Assembly (NCBI RefSeq): GCF_022682495.2
Contig: NC_071389.1
Coordinates: forward strand, 58,550,239 to 58,614,238
DNA: 64,000 nt
Source: Desmodus rotundus
Taxonomy: Eukaryota > Chordata > Mammalia > Chiroptera > Phyllostomidae
Reading direction: 5' to 3'
In this document: in pieces, positions 23,108-35,231 of the stretch
Layout of the letters: each line of letters opens with the position of its first letter
Position numbering within the stretch: position 1 is the first letter of the stretch
Position numbers and translations under genes: made by a program
The notes under the pieces: generated by a model
What the model was told of the DNA's origin: nothing
Database searches by the model: none
The model's input: only the letters and a program-made list of their open reading frames with translations

Positions 23108-24065
23108 ACAGCAACCAATTACACTAAAAATTCCAAACTATTTCATTCCACTTGTTCTTCTTATAATGTGCATCCAAACTTTTGTCAACAAATTGCTTTA
23201 GAATTTACTTCATCTGCATGAAGAAAAATGCTATCAAAGATTACAGAAAGCTGATACAACTTCTGTATGAGCCGATGAACACAGTGGCCTACCAAGAAAT
23301 GACTCCCCCACACACAGACACACACAACACACACTTCAGTTTAGTTTATATCCATTAAATATCTGTTTGGTTTCCTTTGGTTAATTTATATATAGTAGAA
23401 AACTAAGAATTTATCTATGGACTCTTTCTTCTCTTTCTGCCTATTGATTTTCTTTTTCTTTCTTTCTTACTTTCTCCCTTTCTTTCTTCCCAGCCCTGTC
23501 TCTCACACACATACATCCTAACATAGCCATACAAACACATGAAAATGAATGTCTTTAAAAAAGCAAATTGTGTGTGTGTGTGTAATCTAAGTCTTTCATC
23601 TACTTACTTATTCATCTGTGGCTTTCATACAAGTACTTGACCTCCATAATCATGTGACTAGAAAACCAGAAAGCAACTCTTGTACATTTCCATGAATCAA
23701 ACATTTGAAACAATGAAATGCCTTTCAATCATCTGACTTTGACTTTATAACCAAAAGCAATGCTTTCATGAAGTGAGCCATTTCTCTGAACTTGCAAAAC
23801 TCAAGACTACTTCAGAAACTTCATCTCTTAAGTGTTTAATTTCTAATTTCCATAATTCTTAAGCTAAGCTTCTTCTTTGAATCCTGGAGGTTAAATCACC
23901 CTGGGGCCAATCTCAGGAATATACCTTTCTCTGAGTGACTATGACTGTCAGCATATATGTGAACATGGAATTAATATTTATGCTGATGTAAGTTTCCCCT
24001 AATGCACCTTTGGATATCAAAATGTAAATTATATCCTTGTTAAACCAAAACTATATTAACCAACC
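23108..24065. other. Unique sequence with pyrimidine-rich and CA/TG patches
   Basis: Polypyrimidine stretch near 23425-23510, (TG)7 at 23569-23582. No gene. Confidence 0.5.
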
Positions 24066-24067
24066 AG

Positions 24068-24362
24068 TTTGTGAAGCATTGATTTCCTGCCAGGCAATTT
24101 GCTAGGCTCTGAGGACTAACCAATGAATGAGTACACGTGTGTCCCTGCCATCCTTGAGTTTATTATCTGATGGTAAACGGGCGACTGAATACACAACCAA
24201 GTGTAGTAAAGGCAGTTACAATGGGGGTACCCAACTAAGTTTCTTCTAGACCAGGTGCGTGGATCAGGAAACATTTGCCAAAATAAGTGTCACCTAAGCT
24301 GAGGACTAAAGGATGAATAGCAATTAGAGAGGCAAAGATGAGACCAACGAGTTCCAAGTTGA
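24068..24362 (-). repeat. L2 LINE fragment
   Basis: Plus strand shows 'gccaggcaatttgctaggct', 'gtccctgccatccttgagtt', 'aggaaacatttgccaa' and 'gaggactaaaggatgaatag', the antisense L2 3' region in order. Diverged. Confidence 0.6.
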
Positions 24363-25488
24363 AAGTAAAGCACATATGAAATTCAAGAGATAAGAAAGAC
24401 ACATTCTCTTCATTATTTTTTTACCTTTGCATACATTCGTCTCCTATGTTATTCCAAATTTTAGCAATGTGATTGCCCATATTTTAGAGTATTTATATTT
24501 TAGAAATTTCTCCCAAAATGCATTTGCCTAAGTCTCAAACATCTCTCTTTGGTGATTACTGAGTTTAGAAAATCTAACAAATTCTGAGGTTTTAGTTGCA
24601 GAGTTATGAAAAGGAGATACAGACAACACCCATTAAAGGTAGCTTTTCTTTTCCTCTCGTCCCTAGAGTTTATTCTCAAGGGCATTCTCAAGGCCATAAA
24701 CTCATGAACCTTACTAAAGTGAAACACCTTCATAATATTTCTCCCAGGGCCAACAAAAGAAAGCACTGAGCATGTGTGAGCATTAGGCTGATGTTTAAAA
24801 GGATGTAGTAAGTGGGTTTCACTGTACTGGCAGCTCTCATGGGTTCCTTTTTTCTGCTACACTGAGTAGCACGTTCATATCCGATTTTCACTGCATGATT
24901 GTTCCTAGATATCTCTCAGTACTCCTGCTTCAGGAAGGCTCAGCCGTTCAGTCCATGTTTCTTTCTCTGGGTGAAGGGTGGGTCAGAGGTAGAAGCAGAC
25001 TGAGAGTTGTTTCTCTGGCTGCTTCAGAACCCAGCTGTAGATGCACTTCATTCACCAGGCACAGGGGACGGGAAAGTCAGACTCTGGCTGCACAACTAGC
25101 TTCATAGGATAAAGCAAGCACTGGCATTGTCCAGGCCGGTTTCCCAAACACAGCCTTTATGTTTCTCTAACAAACTTTTTCAGAGTTTGTTAAAAAGTGT
25201 TACAGAGAAAAAATAGAGTCCCGTGCTCACTCAAATAAGTTTAGGAGATACTGAGTAAAACAAAGTTAACAAAGCATTTTGTTTTGTATGTATGTTTCCT
25301 AAAATGCTTCTCAGAGCCTTTAATATGCTCATGTGCATCGAGGATATTAGAAGAGAGGTTTGTGTAGTTTTTACTAATCAAATATAACCACTAAATGGGT
25401 TTTCTTTTTTTCATAGTATCACACAGGGCCAATATTCCAAGAAATGCACTTTGGAAATCATAACTACTATTCTTCATTGCCTATGAAG
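24363..25488. other. Unique non-coding sequence
   Basis: No gene or named repeat recognised across 1.1 kb. Confidence 0.5.
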
Positions 25489-25500
25489 GACTAAGGGCTC

Positions 25501-25708
25501 CCATGGCCAGGTGGCTCAGTTGGATGGAGCATTGTCCTGTACACCAAAATGTTACATGTTCGATTCTCTGTCAGGACACATACCTAGGCTGTGGGTTCAA
25601 TCTCTATTGGAATGCAACTGATTGATGTTTTTCTCTCTCTCTTTCTCTCTCTAAAATTATTATTTTTTTTAATACATGCCCTCTGGTAAGGATTGAAAAA
25701 AAAAAAAA
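25501..25708 (+). mobile_element. Ves SINE with target duplication
   Basis: Head 'ggccaggtggctcagttgga', B box 'tgttcgattctct', CT-rich body and A13 tail. Direct repeats 'gactaagggctc' (25489-25500) and 'gactaaggattc' (25709-25720) bracket it. Confidence 0.92.
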
Positions 25709-25720
25709 GACTAAGGATTC

Positions 25721-26455
25721 TTCCCTTGACTTTTTCTCCATGTACCTATTCTTTATTCTTCTCCCCAATTTTCCTTACCCCTATATATCTGTTCTATTCT
25801 TCTTATCTCCTTTCTCCCTCCTCCCTTTATTCTCTTTCTAAAATTTAAAATCGCTATTGAGTGACTAAAATAGTCCCTCCGAGGTCCGGTTCTGGTCCAG
25901 GCCATGGCAAGAGATCACTGAACACCTTTGGGTGACTTACATTGCTGTGGGGAGGGGTGGTGAGTAAGAGATACCAAACAAATAAACAAACACACAAGTG
26001 AGTTTTATCTACTAATTCTTGTAAAGTAAACCGAAGCGCATTTGGTGTGCACAAGCCTTGGGTTCTTTTTGATAGATAATGAATGCTACCTCAGGCTTTG
26101 AAATAGGTGAGCGTGAGCTACTCCCCCTACAACCTTGCTGTTAGGTTATAAATGAAAGTAAGACTCATACCAAATTCCACTACACATAATGAACTTTTAT
26201 TGAATACAGTTATTAGCAAAAAGACATAACACAGTTAATAAAACCTGTCCTGTGGCTTGATGGAGTGCCTTCTCTCTGTTCTTTTAGGTACTCCCACCAT
26301 CTAACATAAAAGGTTCCTTCAAGATTGTTGTAAAAATGTCCGAACTTGTAAAGACTTTTTTAAACATTTCTTAGAGCCAAACAGAGGACATACCTGAAAG
26401 CAAGATCTCAACAGATGGAGGTAGATGCTTCCAAGAAATGACAGTTTTCAGCTTG

Positions 26456-26491
<36 letters not shown>

Positions 26492-27385
26492 ATGCGTTTA
26501 GAATTAAGGAGGGGAATGTGAGGAAGATTACTTGAAGGTGGGAGAAAGCCAGGCAGGTATCTGATTACAGGACAGTTAAGAAGATTATGTGCTTTCTTCA
26601 GGGTGGTCATGCTTTAGAAGGAGGGGCTATAAAAAGACGTTTCAAAGGTATGTTCACCCACTTGCACAGAAACAATGAACAAGGTTTGCTTATGGCAAAA
26701 GTAAGCCTTTTACTAATGAAGTTGTATGTCTGGGGCGTGACTACGCACCAAGACTTGCCCAGTTAGGAATTTATGATCAGATCATTCTATGAGACTATTT
26801 TTGGTGGACCTCCTTCTTCATCATCCACGAGATTGATGTGACAAGTATTCTGCTACCTTCCTGGGCCATCAGAAGTCTTTGAAATCAATGGCTAGACATG
26901 GGAAATATGGAGAACAAACTTTGTATTCTAATTCTAAAAAGAAAGTGTTTTCTAGTTTTCCATGCCTTGTTCATGCCAGACATAACCAAAATGTGTTAGA
27001 CACATCCACCTTTAATTTTATTGTTCTTAGTCAGAGGCCATCTCTAGCATTCATTCTGCTAATTAACAAGGCAAAAATTCTACCAATAAAAATCCAATTC
27101 TGACATTCACTATGCTAATTAGCATAACATGTTTATCAGAGACAAATATACCTGAAATGCTTGTAGTAGCCTCCTCTGGAGTGTGGCCTTTCTGTACAGT
27201 GTTAGCTAACAGCCTCCCACTCTCCTGTGGGGGAGTGAATTCCTGATTAGAATGCTATCTGCATCTGGGTGTAACTTCAACTAACTCATCCTTAGATTAC
27301 AGGATCTATTATAATACATTTTATGTAAATTACAGTGTGGCCTCTCTAAGTTCTATAAAGACAACAAAGCAGGTCAGTGACATGG
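25721..27385. other. Unique sequence with a T-rich (TTTTC)n tract
   Basis: Contains (TTTTC)n/poly(T) at 26456-26491. No gene. A paired ATTCAnt-nTGCTAATTA motif occurs at 27048-27065 and 27104-27120. Confidence 0.5.
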
Positions 27386-27387
27386 AA

Positions 27388-27582
27388 TTTATTTCAGAAG
27401 GTCTCTGGGACAAGGACAGGTGATATCTAAAGATAATCAACTGATATCTGAGTAAAGAGAGCAGCTAGACTTAAAAACATCTTGGGGAACTGCATTCCAC
27501 ACAGAGATATAAGAAAATGCAAAAGTTCTGATACAAAAGTAAGCTTGATGTGTTCATAGTGCCGACACAACACTAGTGCGAC
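27388..27582 (-). repeat. L2 LINE, 3' segment
   Basis: Plus strand 'gatatctgagtaaagagag', 'ggggaactgcattccacac' and 'gaaaatgcaaaagttctga' are the antisense L2 pattern. The same element resumes at 28080 after the inserted LTR. Confidence 0.75.
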
Positions 27583-28079
27583 TGTAACCAAACACAGATC
27601 CAGCCGCTGGCCACTTTGAAAGCCAATACTCGAAAGGCAGGGGTTGATGTTAAGGAAAGTGGTTTTATTTCAGGTACCAATCACCTGGAAGATGGGGAAT
27701 TCCTGTCTCAAAGCCCATTGCTCCATCTCAGGGCAGGCAGATGTTTTTATAAGGAGGGAAAAGGGGAAGCAGAACAAAGAGATCAAGGGAGGGGTTGCAA
27801 AGTTCTCTACATGCAGACGAGCACAGTCCATTCCAATGAGTCAAGGGATGGTCCAATGTTCCTCATCCTGGTTTCTTCATCCTGGATTCATGGTGGAAGG
27901 TCAGCAAATCTCCTGGAGCTGGGATGCCTAAAGGTTGGAGTCTGTATCTTTTGAAGTTAGTTCCTTGGATTCTTATAAATACATGCTGTTTATCTACAAG
28001 CTACATATTAGTGAGAGTCAGCACTTACAGAAACAATGTCAAAAAATGGTGGGGCGGGTTATAATCCCCCAAAGTTACA
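27583..28079 (-). mobile_element. Solo ERV LTR inserted into L2
   Basis: A 497-bp block with perfect terminal TGTAAC...GTTACA. On the minus strand it has a TATA-like TTATAAAAAC (plus 27743-27752), then AATAAA (plus 27664-27669), then a U5-like end, the normal LTR order. It splits an L2 cleanly. Flanks read CGAC (27579-27582) and TGAC (28080-28083), a possible 4-bp target duplication altered by CpG decay. Just outside, 'actagtgcga' and 'actagtgtga' also match 9 of 10. Class I (gamma-like) is suggested by the 4-bp reading; the family is not named. Frames inside are non-coding. Confidence 0.75.
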
Positions 28080-28620
28080 TGACTAGTGTGATGAGACACT
28101 GTTCAGAATGAGAGGTGAAGCCAGAAGGATGAAGAGAAACATCCTTCTGGAAGGCCATGTTAAGGAGTTTGGATTTTATTCCAAATGAAATGGAAATGTG
28201 CTGAGAGATTTAAGTATGGAAGTAATATGGGATTTCATATTTTGAAGTACCTCTGTCTGCTGAGTGAGGAGAATGGATTGTAGAGGGGCAGGAGAAGAAT
28301 ATGAGAACACTTAGGAGGTGACTGCAGGTTATAAAAGAGATGATGGTGGTCTAATTTAAAGAGGTATTAGGGAAGATGCAGAAAGGAAGGTGGAGAGAAA
28401 TTGACAGTGTTAGGATATATTTGGACATAGGGCCAAATGGATTTATTATGTATGAATAGGAATTAGGAAGCCGAGTGAGGTTAAAAGAAATCAAAACCTT
28501 AGTTTGGGCTTGGGCAACTAGGTTACTTCTGGTACCATTTATTAAAATGGGGTTGGATTGAGGGAGAAATAAAATCTTTTGGAGAGTGGGTGGGGAGCAG
28601 AATCAATATCAAAGAACGAG
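28080..28620 (-). repeat. L2 LINE, 5' segment (RT-coding region antisense)
   Basis: Plus strand runs 'ggccatgttaaggagtttgg', 'gatttcatattttgaag', 'ggagaatggattgtaga', 'gagatgatggtggtct' and 'gggcttgggcaacta', a long and clear antisense L2 match. All frames are broken. Confidence 0.85.
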
Positions 28621-28659
28621 ATCCTCAACAGATTCAGGATCTACATATAAGGCCACAAG

Positions 28660-28730
28660 TTCTAAATCAGTGGTTCTCAAGCCCGTTTCTTGAACCAAGC
28701 CTAACAATTTTCTTTTTGTAAATTCGTGGA
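28660..28730 (+). repeat. Possible hAT (MER5-like) start
   Basis: 'aaatcagtggttctcaa' resembles the left end of MER5-type hAT elements. The remainder is not convincing. Confidence 0.3.
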
Positions 28731-28957
28731 AATAGCTAAAGGCATACGAAAGCCTTCATTGGCATTTTGCCATCCATTCCTTTCAGGAGGCTCACAATCA
28801 AAACCCTTATTCTTCTTATCTTAAGAATCTAAAAACTTTGTGAAAATAAAATGCAGTTCCTTTCCATATAAAGACTAGAAGCTCTGCGATGAGAGTCATA
28901 GGCTGCAAGGTCGTTATTGAGGAACTGAACTCGTCATGGCTTTCGAATTCCGACGAG

Positions 28958-29138
28958 AAAGATCAAATTTTGGCTGTGCTCCTGATTCACACTAGGACCC
29001 TAGACAAGTCCGAGAGGCTCAGTTTTCTCCTTTAGAAAAGGGAAATAGTCTGTGAAGTGAGCATGGGATAGAGTAACATGTGAAAAAAAATTTAAGCTGC
29101 TATATAATGTTAGCCATTACTTTTGTTACTATATTTTT
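28958..29138 (+). repeat. MIR SINE
   Basis: 'ttttggctgtgctcctgatt', 'agtccgagaggctcagtttt' and the tail 'tataatgttagccattac' match MIR with gaps. Confidence 0.65.
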
Positions 29139-30212
29139 AAAAAATACTAGGTAACACAGGCCTCATTTGTGAATGTAATATATGTGAAACCCACTCACTG
29201 AGCCTACTACATGTAAGGCCCTCATTTTAGAAGCCCTTGGTATGTATAAATTATGACTTTTAACAGAAATATATTCCCCTGAGCCTCCAAAAAGTGAACC
29301 TGGATAATAAATGACATCTATTAGCCAAAAATCATTAGGCAGGTGGTATACAAAAGTTTACTGAAGCAAAATCACTGGGGGAGACTTCACAAACCCTTGC
29401 CTTGCCTTAAACCTGAAGAATCTGAATCTCTGTGAATGGGACCCAAAAAACCAATACCTACAAAATATTGCCCTGGTGTTGTTGATATATCTGGTCCACA
29501 GTTTAACATTTAGGAAGCTGGTTTCTCAGAGAGAAAATGGAAATGCAGAGAGAAAAAAAAAAAAAAGTGATGAACCCAATAGCACAACTGGATCGAGAGC
29601 CTTCCTTCTAACCTGGACCAACACACCTTCCATTGTATCTCATGGGCACCACCTAGGGCCTAGATCTTGCTGATCCTTCTAAATAAGAAAACCTTGGGAG
29701 GGAACCATAGTAAGAGCAAAGATTCGTCAATGCAAAAAATAGTATGTGGATCCATGTTCACTTTAATCATAAAAATAAGCAAGTACTCTTAAGATGAAAG
29801 CTTAAAGCAAATCGGAATGGGCTCAAGTCACACAGGTCAACAGGCCTAACAAAAATTCAACAGAGAGCCTCCACTTTTGCGTATCCTTGGTCTCACCCAT
29901 GTATTTATGTTGGGGGTCCATTGGCAGTTGTTTGTGAACTGCCATGTGAAATCCTACAGATATTTTATGCCTATTTCCTGTCATATGAGAATGCAAAATG
30001 ACGTCTTACAAAAAGAGTGAGGTCTCTGGGGACAGATCTATATAATTGTGAAACCGTTTCTCAATCTCTACGCCTCAGGTTTTCCTGTATAAACAAAGAT
30101 GGTTTCATCCACTCTGCAATGTTTTGTGAGTAATGTACACAGAAATGCATGTAAATTTCCTAGCACATAATTAGCACTTGTTAAACATTAATTATCTTCG
30201 CTGTTGTTATTA
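29139..30212. other. Unique non-coding sequence
   Basis: No gene or named repeat recognised. Short A-run at 29556-29567. Confidence 0.45.
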
Positions 30213-30213
30213 T

Positions 30214-30325
30214 GAAGCCATGTATACCATGCAAGATACTGTAGATACTAGGTGGTCAGGACATGGGCCCTGCCCTGAAGAAATTTAAACAAGCAGGGGA
30301 GACAGACAAGGACACACAGCACTGT
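30214..30325 (-). repeat. L2 LINE 3' segment
   Basis: Plus strand 'gatactaggtggtcagga', 'gggccctgccctgaagaaat' and 'caggggagacagacaagga' are antisense L2. It probably continues after the MIR at 30575. Confidence 0.65.
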
Positions 30326-30572
30326 AACAGTGTAAATTCAAAGGAGTGGGCTCTGGAAGCAGTTTGAATCCCAGCTCTTCCACACATGGGCTTTGTAATC
30401 TTGGACAAATTTCTTAACCTAATACGAAATTTCCTTGTACATAGATCTGAGATCATTATTATACCTGCCTCCTATGTTTGTTGGGATGATTACAAAGCCA
30501 ATGCATGAAAACACATAGCACAGAGTCTGGAACATAATTAAGTACTCGATAAACATAGCTATTATCATTGTC
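30326..30572 (+). repeat. MIR SINE, near full length
   Basis: Complete MIR order: 'gtgggctctggaagcag', 'ttgaatcccagctcttccac', 'atcttggacaaatttctta', 'gatcattattatacctgcc', then 'agcacagagtctggaaca' and 'aagtactcgataaacatag'. It sits between two parts of an L2. Confidence 0.9.
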
Positions 30573-30574
30573 AA

Positions 30575-30985
30575 CATGTTATATTGGAAGTGGGCAATGG
30601 GTGTGATAGGAAGCGAGGCACCAGACCAAACCCAGGGTGAGGATGTCTTCTGTGTACAGAAGCCTGTGAAGGAGGTGAGGCCAGAACTAAATCGTGAAGG
30701 TCATATGCAGATGACCTGGAGAAGAAAAAGGACTAGAGTGCTGAGCAGATGGAGCAGTTAGTAATGAGGTGGGATGCAGTCAGGGAGCTATGAATAGTTC
30801 AGCCTGGATTCCATGAGGGGCGCAGAGCAGACAGACAGGGAAAGAGGCTGGGAAGATGGACAAAAATAGTGGAGGAAGTGTCTTCCACAGGGCTGAGGAG
30901 CTTGGACCTCATCCTGCAGGAAACCTGGAACCTTTCACAGATTTTAAGCAGAAGAATAGCATGACTACCTTTGTATTTTTAAACA
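30575..30985 (-). repeat. L2 LINE fragment
   Basis: Plus strand 'gctgaggagcttggacctc', 'tttcacagattttaagcag' and 'aagaatagcatgactac' are antisense L2. The first 200 bp are too diverged to align by eye. Confidence 0.6.
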
Positions 30986-31190
30986 ATAAGAATAAACAGT
31001 ATGTTCAATGGAATAAAAAGAGCTACAGTGGGGAGAGGGTAGCACTTATAAATGTGAGCAATGCCTATGAACATTTTCTGAGCTGAATGACTTTTAAAAT
31101 AATTTCCATTGCTGATTTAAGAGACTTTGCACAGATGTGAAAGCACATTTTTTTTCTGACAGAAACTCATTTATGTTCTAAATTCTTTTT
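30986..31190. other. Unique non-coding sequence
   Basis: No gene or named repeat recognised. Confidence 0.4.
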
Positions 31191-31199
31191 ATCCTTTTG

Positions 31200-31470
31200 T
31201 TTGCCCTCATTTGTGTTTACACCACCTGTCAATTTAGTATAATCTGTGATTTTAATGTGTTTCTCCTTCTTCCAGATCATTATTAAATGAGCTAAATAAA
31301 ACCAGACCCATCCTTGCCTCTGGCACTTCTCCCCTGCCCCACCCCACCCCCATGCCTGAAAACTTCCACCTAGTTCAATATGCTGATTGTTATTGGCATA
31401 ATACCTCTAAACTCCTAGAAACTTCCCTCGTATGCTCTAGTCCACGTCTGTGAACGAGATAAATAAACAA
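31200..31470. repeat. Possible very old LINE/CR1-like repeat
   Basis: 'gatcattattaaatgagct' followed by 'aataaaaccagacccatcc' and 'ctctggcacttc' recalls a widely conserved ancient repeat often found near regulatory DNA. By eye only, low confidence. Confidence 0.3.
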
Positions 31471-31670
31471 ATGTTTTCTCTTTAACTAATTAAGACCAGG
31501 GCTCTCTAGCTTGGTCCTCTGAGCCTTGACCATCCTGATTTAATTCCTCAGGAGGGCACAGGTATGGAGTCCAAAAAAGATGTTACTTGATGAGGTACCT
31601 GCAAATCAATGCAAATGCTCTAATGGATAGATCTAGTCACTATTTTTATTCTGTGTGCAGTGAGAGGGGA

Positions 31671-31700
31671 GCACGCGCGTGCGCGCGAGGGTGTGTGTGT
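31671..31700. repeat. Alternating purine-pyrimidine (GC/GT) tract
   Basis: Seventeen bases of alternating purine-pyrimidine with six CpG (31671-31687), then (GT)5. A left-handed DNA-prone sequence. Confidence 0.85.
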
Positions 31701-33560
31701 TTGGGAAATGGGCCTCCAAAGCCAGATTTCATGGCATCAGGTTCTGTTCTGTACAGAGAGGCCAGTGGTCCAGATATCTTTCACGTAAGTCTGAAAATGC
31801 ATAAGTTAGACACACACATCTTCTTAAGCAGTCAGGTCACCCCTGCCTTTCCATTGCTCAACTGCACCTCCAGTTCTACTAGATTCCAGTTCTTTCAGAA
31901 GTCAAAGCCAAGGTTCATGAGCGTTCTAGAATGGCATGTGTACGGAAAGGGGAACGTCTCTCTCCATTGCAGGAGGCAACTCTAAAAGCAGATATTGGTA
32001 AATTAAAAAGCAGTAAACAGAAACACAAAATATCACAGACCATTCTTATCTTGGTTCCTAGATTTTGCTTTTCCATTCATCTCTTCAACAAACATCTTCT
32101 GAGGCCCCAGCTAAGTGAGCAATGAGAGGAATGACGAGAGGAAAGTAATCCAGAGGTTATGTTTTCTTGCACTTTAATTCCTTTTCCCATATCCAAAATG
32201 GCTTCTCAGAGAGTGGTTTTATTATAGGCATGCCTTCAGCTGATTAAGTTGGGAGTTTCAATGCAGATAGCTTCAGATTGCATATAGCAATCATTCCACT
32301 AGACCCATGCCTTATGTCACTGCATACACACACCTCACACTTCCCCCGCTTCCCACCAATTCCAAAGCCTTAAACAGAGTCTGCCTTGTTCACCGGTGCC
32401 GTGGTCTGAGCCATCCCGAGAAGCATGTAGAGCCTGAACACCTCAATCAGCTCAGGGCCTACCACACATCATCCAGGTTAGGAGGAAGCCACACTGTTAA
32501 CAACTCTTACAGGTTCCCTGAAAGAAACTTTGGAAATAAATTTTAATGAAGCTCAGAAGAGAGGAATCAGGTATGATGCTCCCCCCAGTCCCAACGCCCT
32601 TCCATCAGACAAGCATAGGATCCAGGGAAGCTGCCTCGTTGCCCAACAAGAAGCAGATCTAATCACCTGAGCTTCTCTACTGCATTTGGAATTTTGCAAA
32701 GTCTGGCTATTTCTGGTCATATGGTGCCTATGTGGGCTCAGTTTCTCCTTTCAGGTCATGTCTCTTCCCATTCATCTCAGTGAGGGTAGAAGAATTTTCA
32801 GAGAAATTGTACTTCTCTAGTTGTTCATTCCTAAAGGCTAATTTGCTGCATGTTCTCTATTTCACAAAGGTATGTATTCCAAGTCTTCAGCACTATGAAC
32901 GCTTTTGCTTTCTTTCTGATGCTGCCTGCTCATTAGTGTCCAATTCTAGTTTTCAAAGAGGTCAGATACTCACTTTTGTGGGCAAGTTCATTGAACATCA
33001 GCCCATGAGACTGTTGAAAAGATAACAGACAACACCCCTCACAGGCATTCTCCACTTGGGTTACTCACTGCAAAGCCCCAAATCTCCAGCAAAGCAGCGT
33101 TCTTTCCTGGCTTTTGGTAACAGTCTTAGTTTTTCATTTCTTCTTTTGATTTTTAGTACTAGGTTCCACGTGGGATGTGAACAACCATGGATTTACAAGA
33201 ATGCCATTGATAAAGGGCACACAATCCGCACAGAGAAACTTTTCCTTTTCAAGAATAAACCTGGCTTCTCAGTTGTAACAGGAAGGTAGCAGAGCCCAGA
33301 CCTATGTCAGTGTTTCTCTAAAAGGTGTTTTCCACTGCAAAAACCATTCCCGCAGTGTAATCTAAAACATTCCCTGTAGAGTTACCTCCGCAAACAAACA
33401 CACCTCAGTAAGTAGCCCTTTGCCAGGGTCACTGGAACTAAAATGAACAACAAAAAAATTCCACCCACTCTTATTTTTGCAGGTGACCTAATGGTACCCT
33501 TGAAATGCGGCCTGAGCAACACCCCAGGGCATAACCTTCATGGGTTATGGACCTTTCCCT
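31701..33560. other. Unique non-coding sequence
   Basis: No gene or named repeat. The longest frame (31587-31985, plus, 132 codons) runs through the GC/GT tract, has a biased composition (ARACARG) and no recognisable domain. Confidence 0.5.
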
Positions 33561-33999
33561 GGTTATCGCCCTCTCTTATTTTCAATTGCTGAATTTTTAC
33601 AGCTACGTAACAAAAGCTTATTGTTAAAGGCCACGGTGCTTGTTTACCTTTCCAATTGTAGGGAGTCTATCTTTGTCTTTGCAGCATAGGCAAGGCAGGG
33701 AGATGAAAAGAGCATTAAATTGGTATATTAAGTGATTTATTTTTATCAGAGGTAGTTTGGATTATGGCAGTGGACATCGACATTTCTCTATATCAAAGCA
33801 TCAGGAAACACAGCTTAAATAGTAAAGTTTTAATGGAAACATCAGTTCTTTATTATCATATAACATCTTCATGGACCCCTTGCCCCTGAGTCCCTTGCCA
33901 TCACTCACAATGCACTGTTCCCAGTCCTCTCAGAGGCTACTGTCTGAACAAGATTGACTATTATAAGGGGAAGAACAAACAGTTTCCCAGGTAATGTCA

Positions 34000-34000
<1 letters not shown>
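33561..34000. other. Repeat-free block, possible conserved element
   Basis: Complex AT-rich sequence with CAATTG, AATTG and 'gtgatttatttttatcag' motifs. Function not shown. Confidence 0.35.

Positions 34001-34002
<2 letters not shown>

Positions 34003-34031
<29 letters not shown>
34003..34031. repeat. Poly(T) tract, 29 bases
   Basis: Pure T run; no retroposed body is recognisable on either side. Confidence 0.95.
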
Positions 34032-34034
<3 letters not shown>

Positions 34035-34149
34035 TTCTGAGAATTCTTCCCCAGGCCCCAGCATGGTTTTAAAGGCAGAAAGGTGACTATATTTTTATGA
34101 CAATTTTTTTCCCTTGGTCTGAGGTTGGAGCACAAGAACAAAATAGCTC

Positions 34150-34700
34150 TTTTTGTTCATTGTACCAAGAAATTCCCTCCCGGATATATCAAGTGTGACT
34201 GTTCACCTAGCAAATAGCTTGGACATACCCAGACATAAACACCATATGAATAAAACATATTACAATTGTTGGATATAGTGATGTTTTCACAAAGACAAGG
34301 TGTTCAGCTGTACGCTATCTGTACAAGTTCACAGTGATCATTCTCAACGGTGACACTTTATCTTATTAACTGAATAAAAATACTTTTAATTACCTTTGTT
34401 AACTCAGTGTATTGTGACAGTATATGCATCATTAATGTGGAAGGTTGGGGTTTTTTTGAACTGTTACTCTAGCATAATGGCATGTCTAGGTTGAGTTCTG
34501 AATTGTTTTTTTTAAGGTTGAACATTTGGTTTCCACATTTCAACTCAGACATTTATTTGTAAATTTTCCTTTCTGTTAACTGTAAATGAAGTCTTTTAAA
34601 ATGAATACTGCTTGGGAGAAAGGATCATTAATTAGTCATATGTTAATGTTTTACAGATAATCACAAATTCTGCAAAACAGGCAACTCTGTCTAATCCCAG
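34150..34700. promoter_or_regulatory. Candidate conserved regulatory block
   Basis: Repeat-free for about 550 bp. It contains a POU/homeodomain-like TATGCATCATTAAT (34420-34436 region) and several ATTAAT/AATTAC cores, with no coding frame. It looks like the kind of non-coding sequence kept in gene deserts, but that needs alignment to decide. Confidence 0.3.
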
Positions 34701-35228
34701 TTGCTGTACCATGTCTAAAGAGAATATCATCCTTAAAATGAAATTAATCTAGATCACACAGTGATGTACAGGTTGAGAATAGCACCCTGATTTGCATGCA
34801 CTGGAGAAGGAAGAGGCCTGCACACATGGCCATTTCTGGATGAACTGCCAAAGCCCAGCACAACTGTGAATTTTTTTTTAATGTCTGCCTTCAAACCACC
34901 TGCGGTGCCTTTAGTACCTCATTGCCCTGGGCACTGACCCGGTGGAGATTTCCCTATTCGCCAACAATCTAAAGCAATTTGCACTTATTGACACCATGGC
35001 AACTAATTGGTCTTCATGACCTGCAAACTTTCAGGAAGGTCAATTTAAGCCACCTTTGTTGTGTCAGAGATCAATGTAAAATTTCTCAAATCAGATGCAC
35101 TTCTGCTCTCTAACCCCACTGGAAAGTTGTCTGAAGTTTTCTTAGTTGACTCAGTGGGAAGGCACCAGACTTCTCCAGTCTGAGGCTTAAAGATTGATAT
35201 AATACCATTTTGTGATTCCCCACGACAG
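34701..35228. other. Unique non-coding sequence
   Basis: No gene or named repeat. The part near 34950-35090 is complex and repeat-free. Confidence 0.45.
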
Positions 35229-35231
35229 GAG

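Noticed and set aside
27616..27954. 112-codon plus-strand frame
   Set aside because: It is antisense to the solo LTR at 27583-28079.
31587..31985. 132-codon plus-strand frame
   Set aside because: It runs through the GC/GT alternating tract, which gives ARACARG-type residues; no domain or homology is recognisable.
34003..34031. Poly(T) as the tail of a processed pseudogene
   Set aside because: No retroposed body or target duplication is recognisable beside it.
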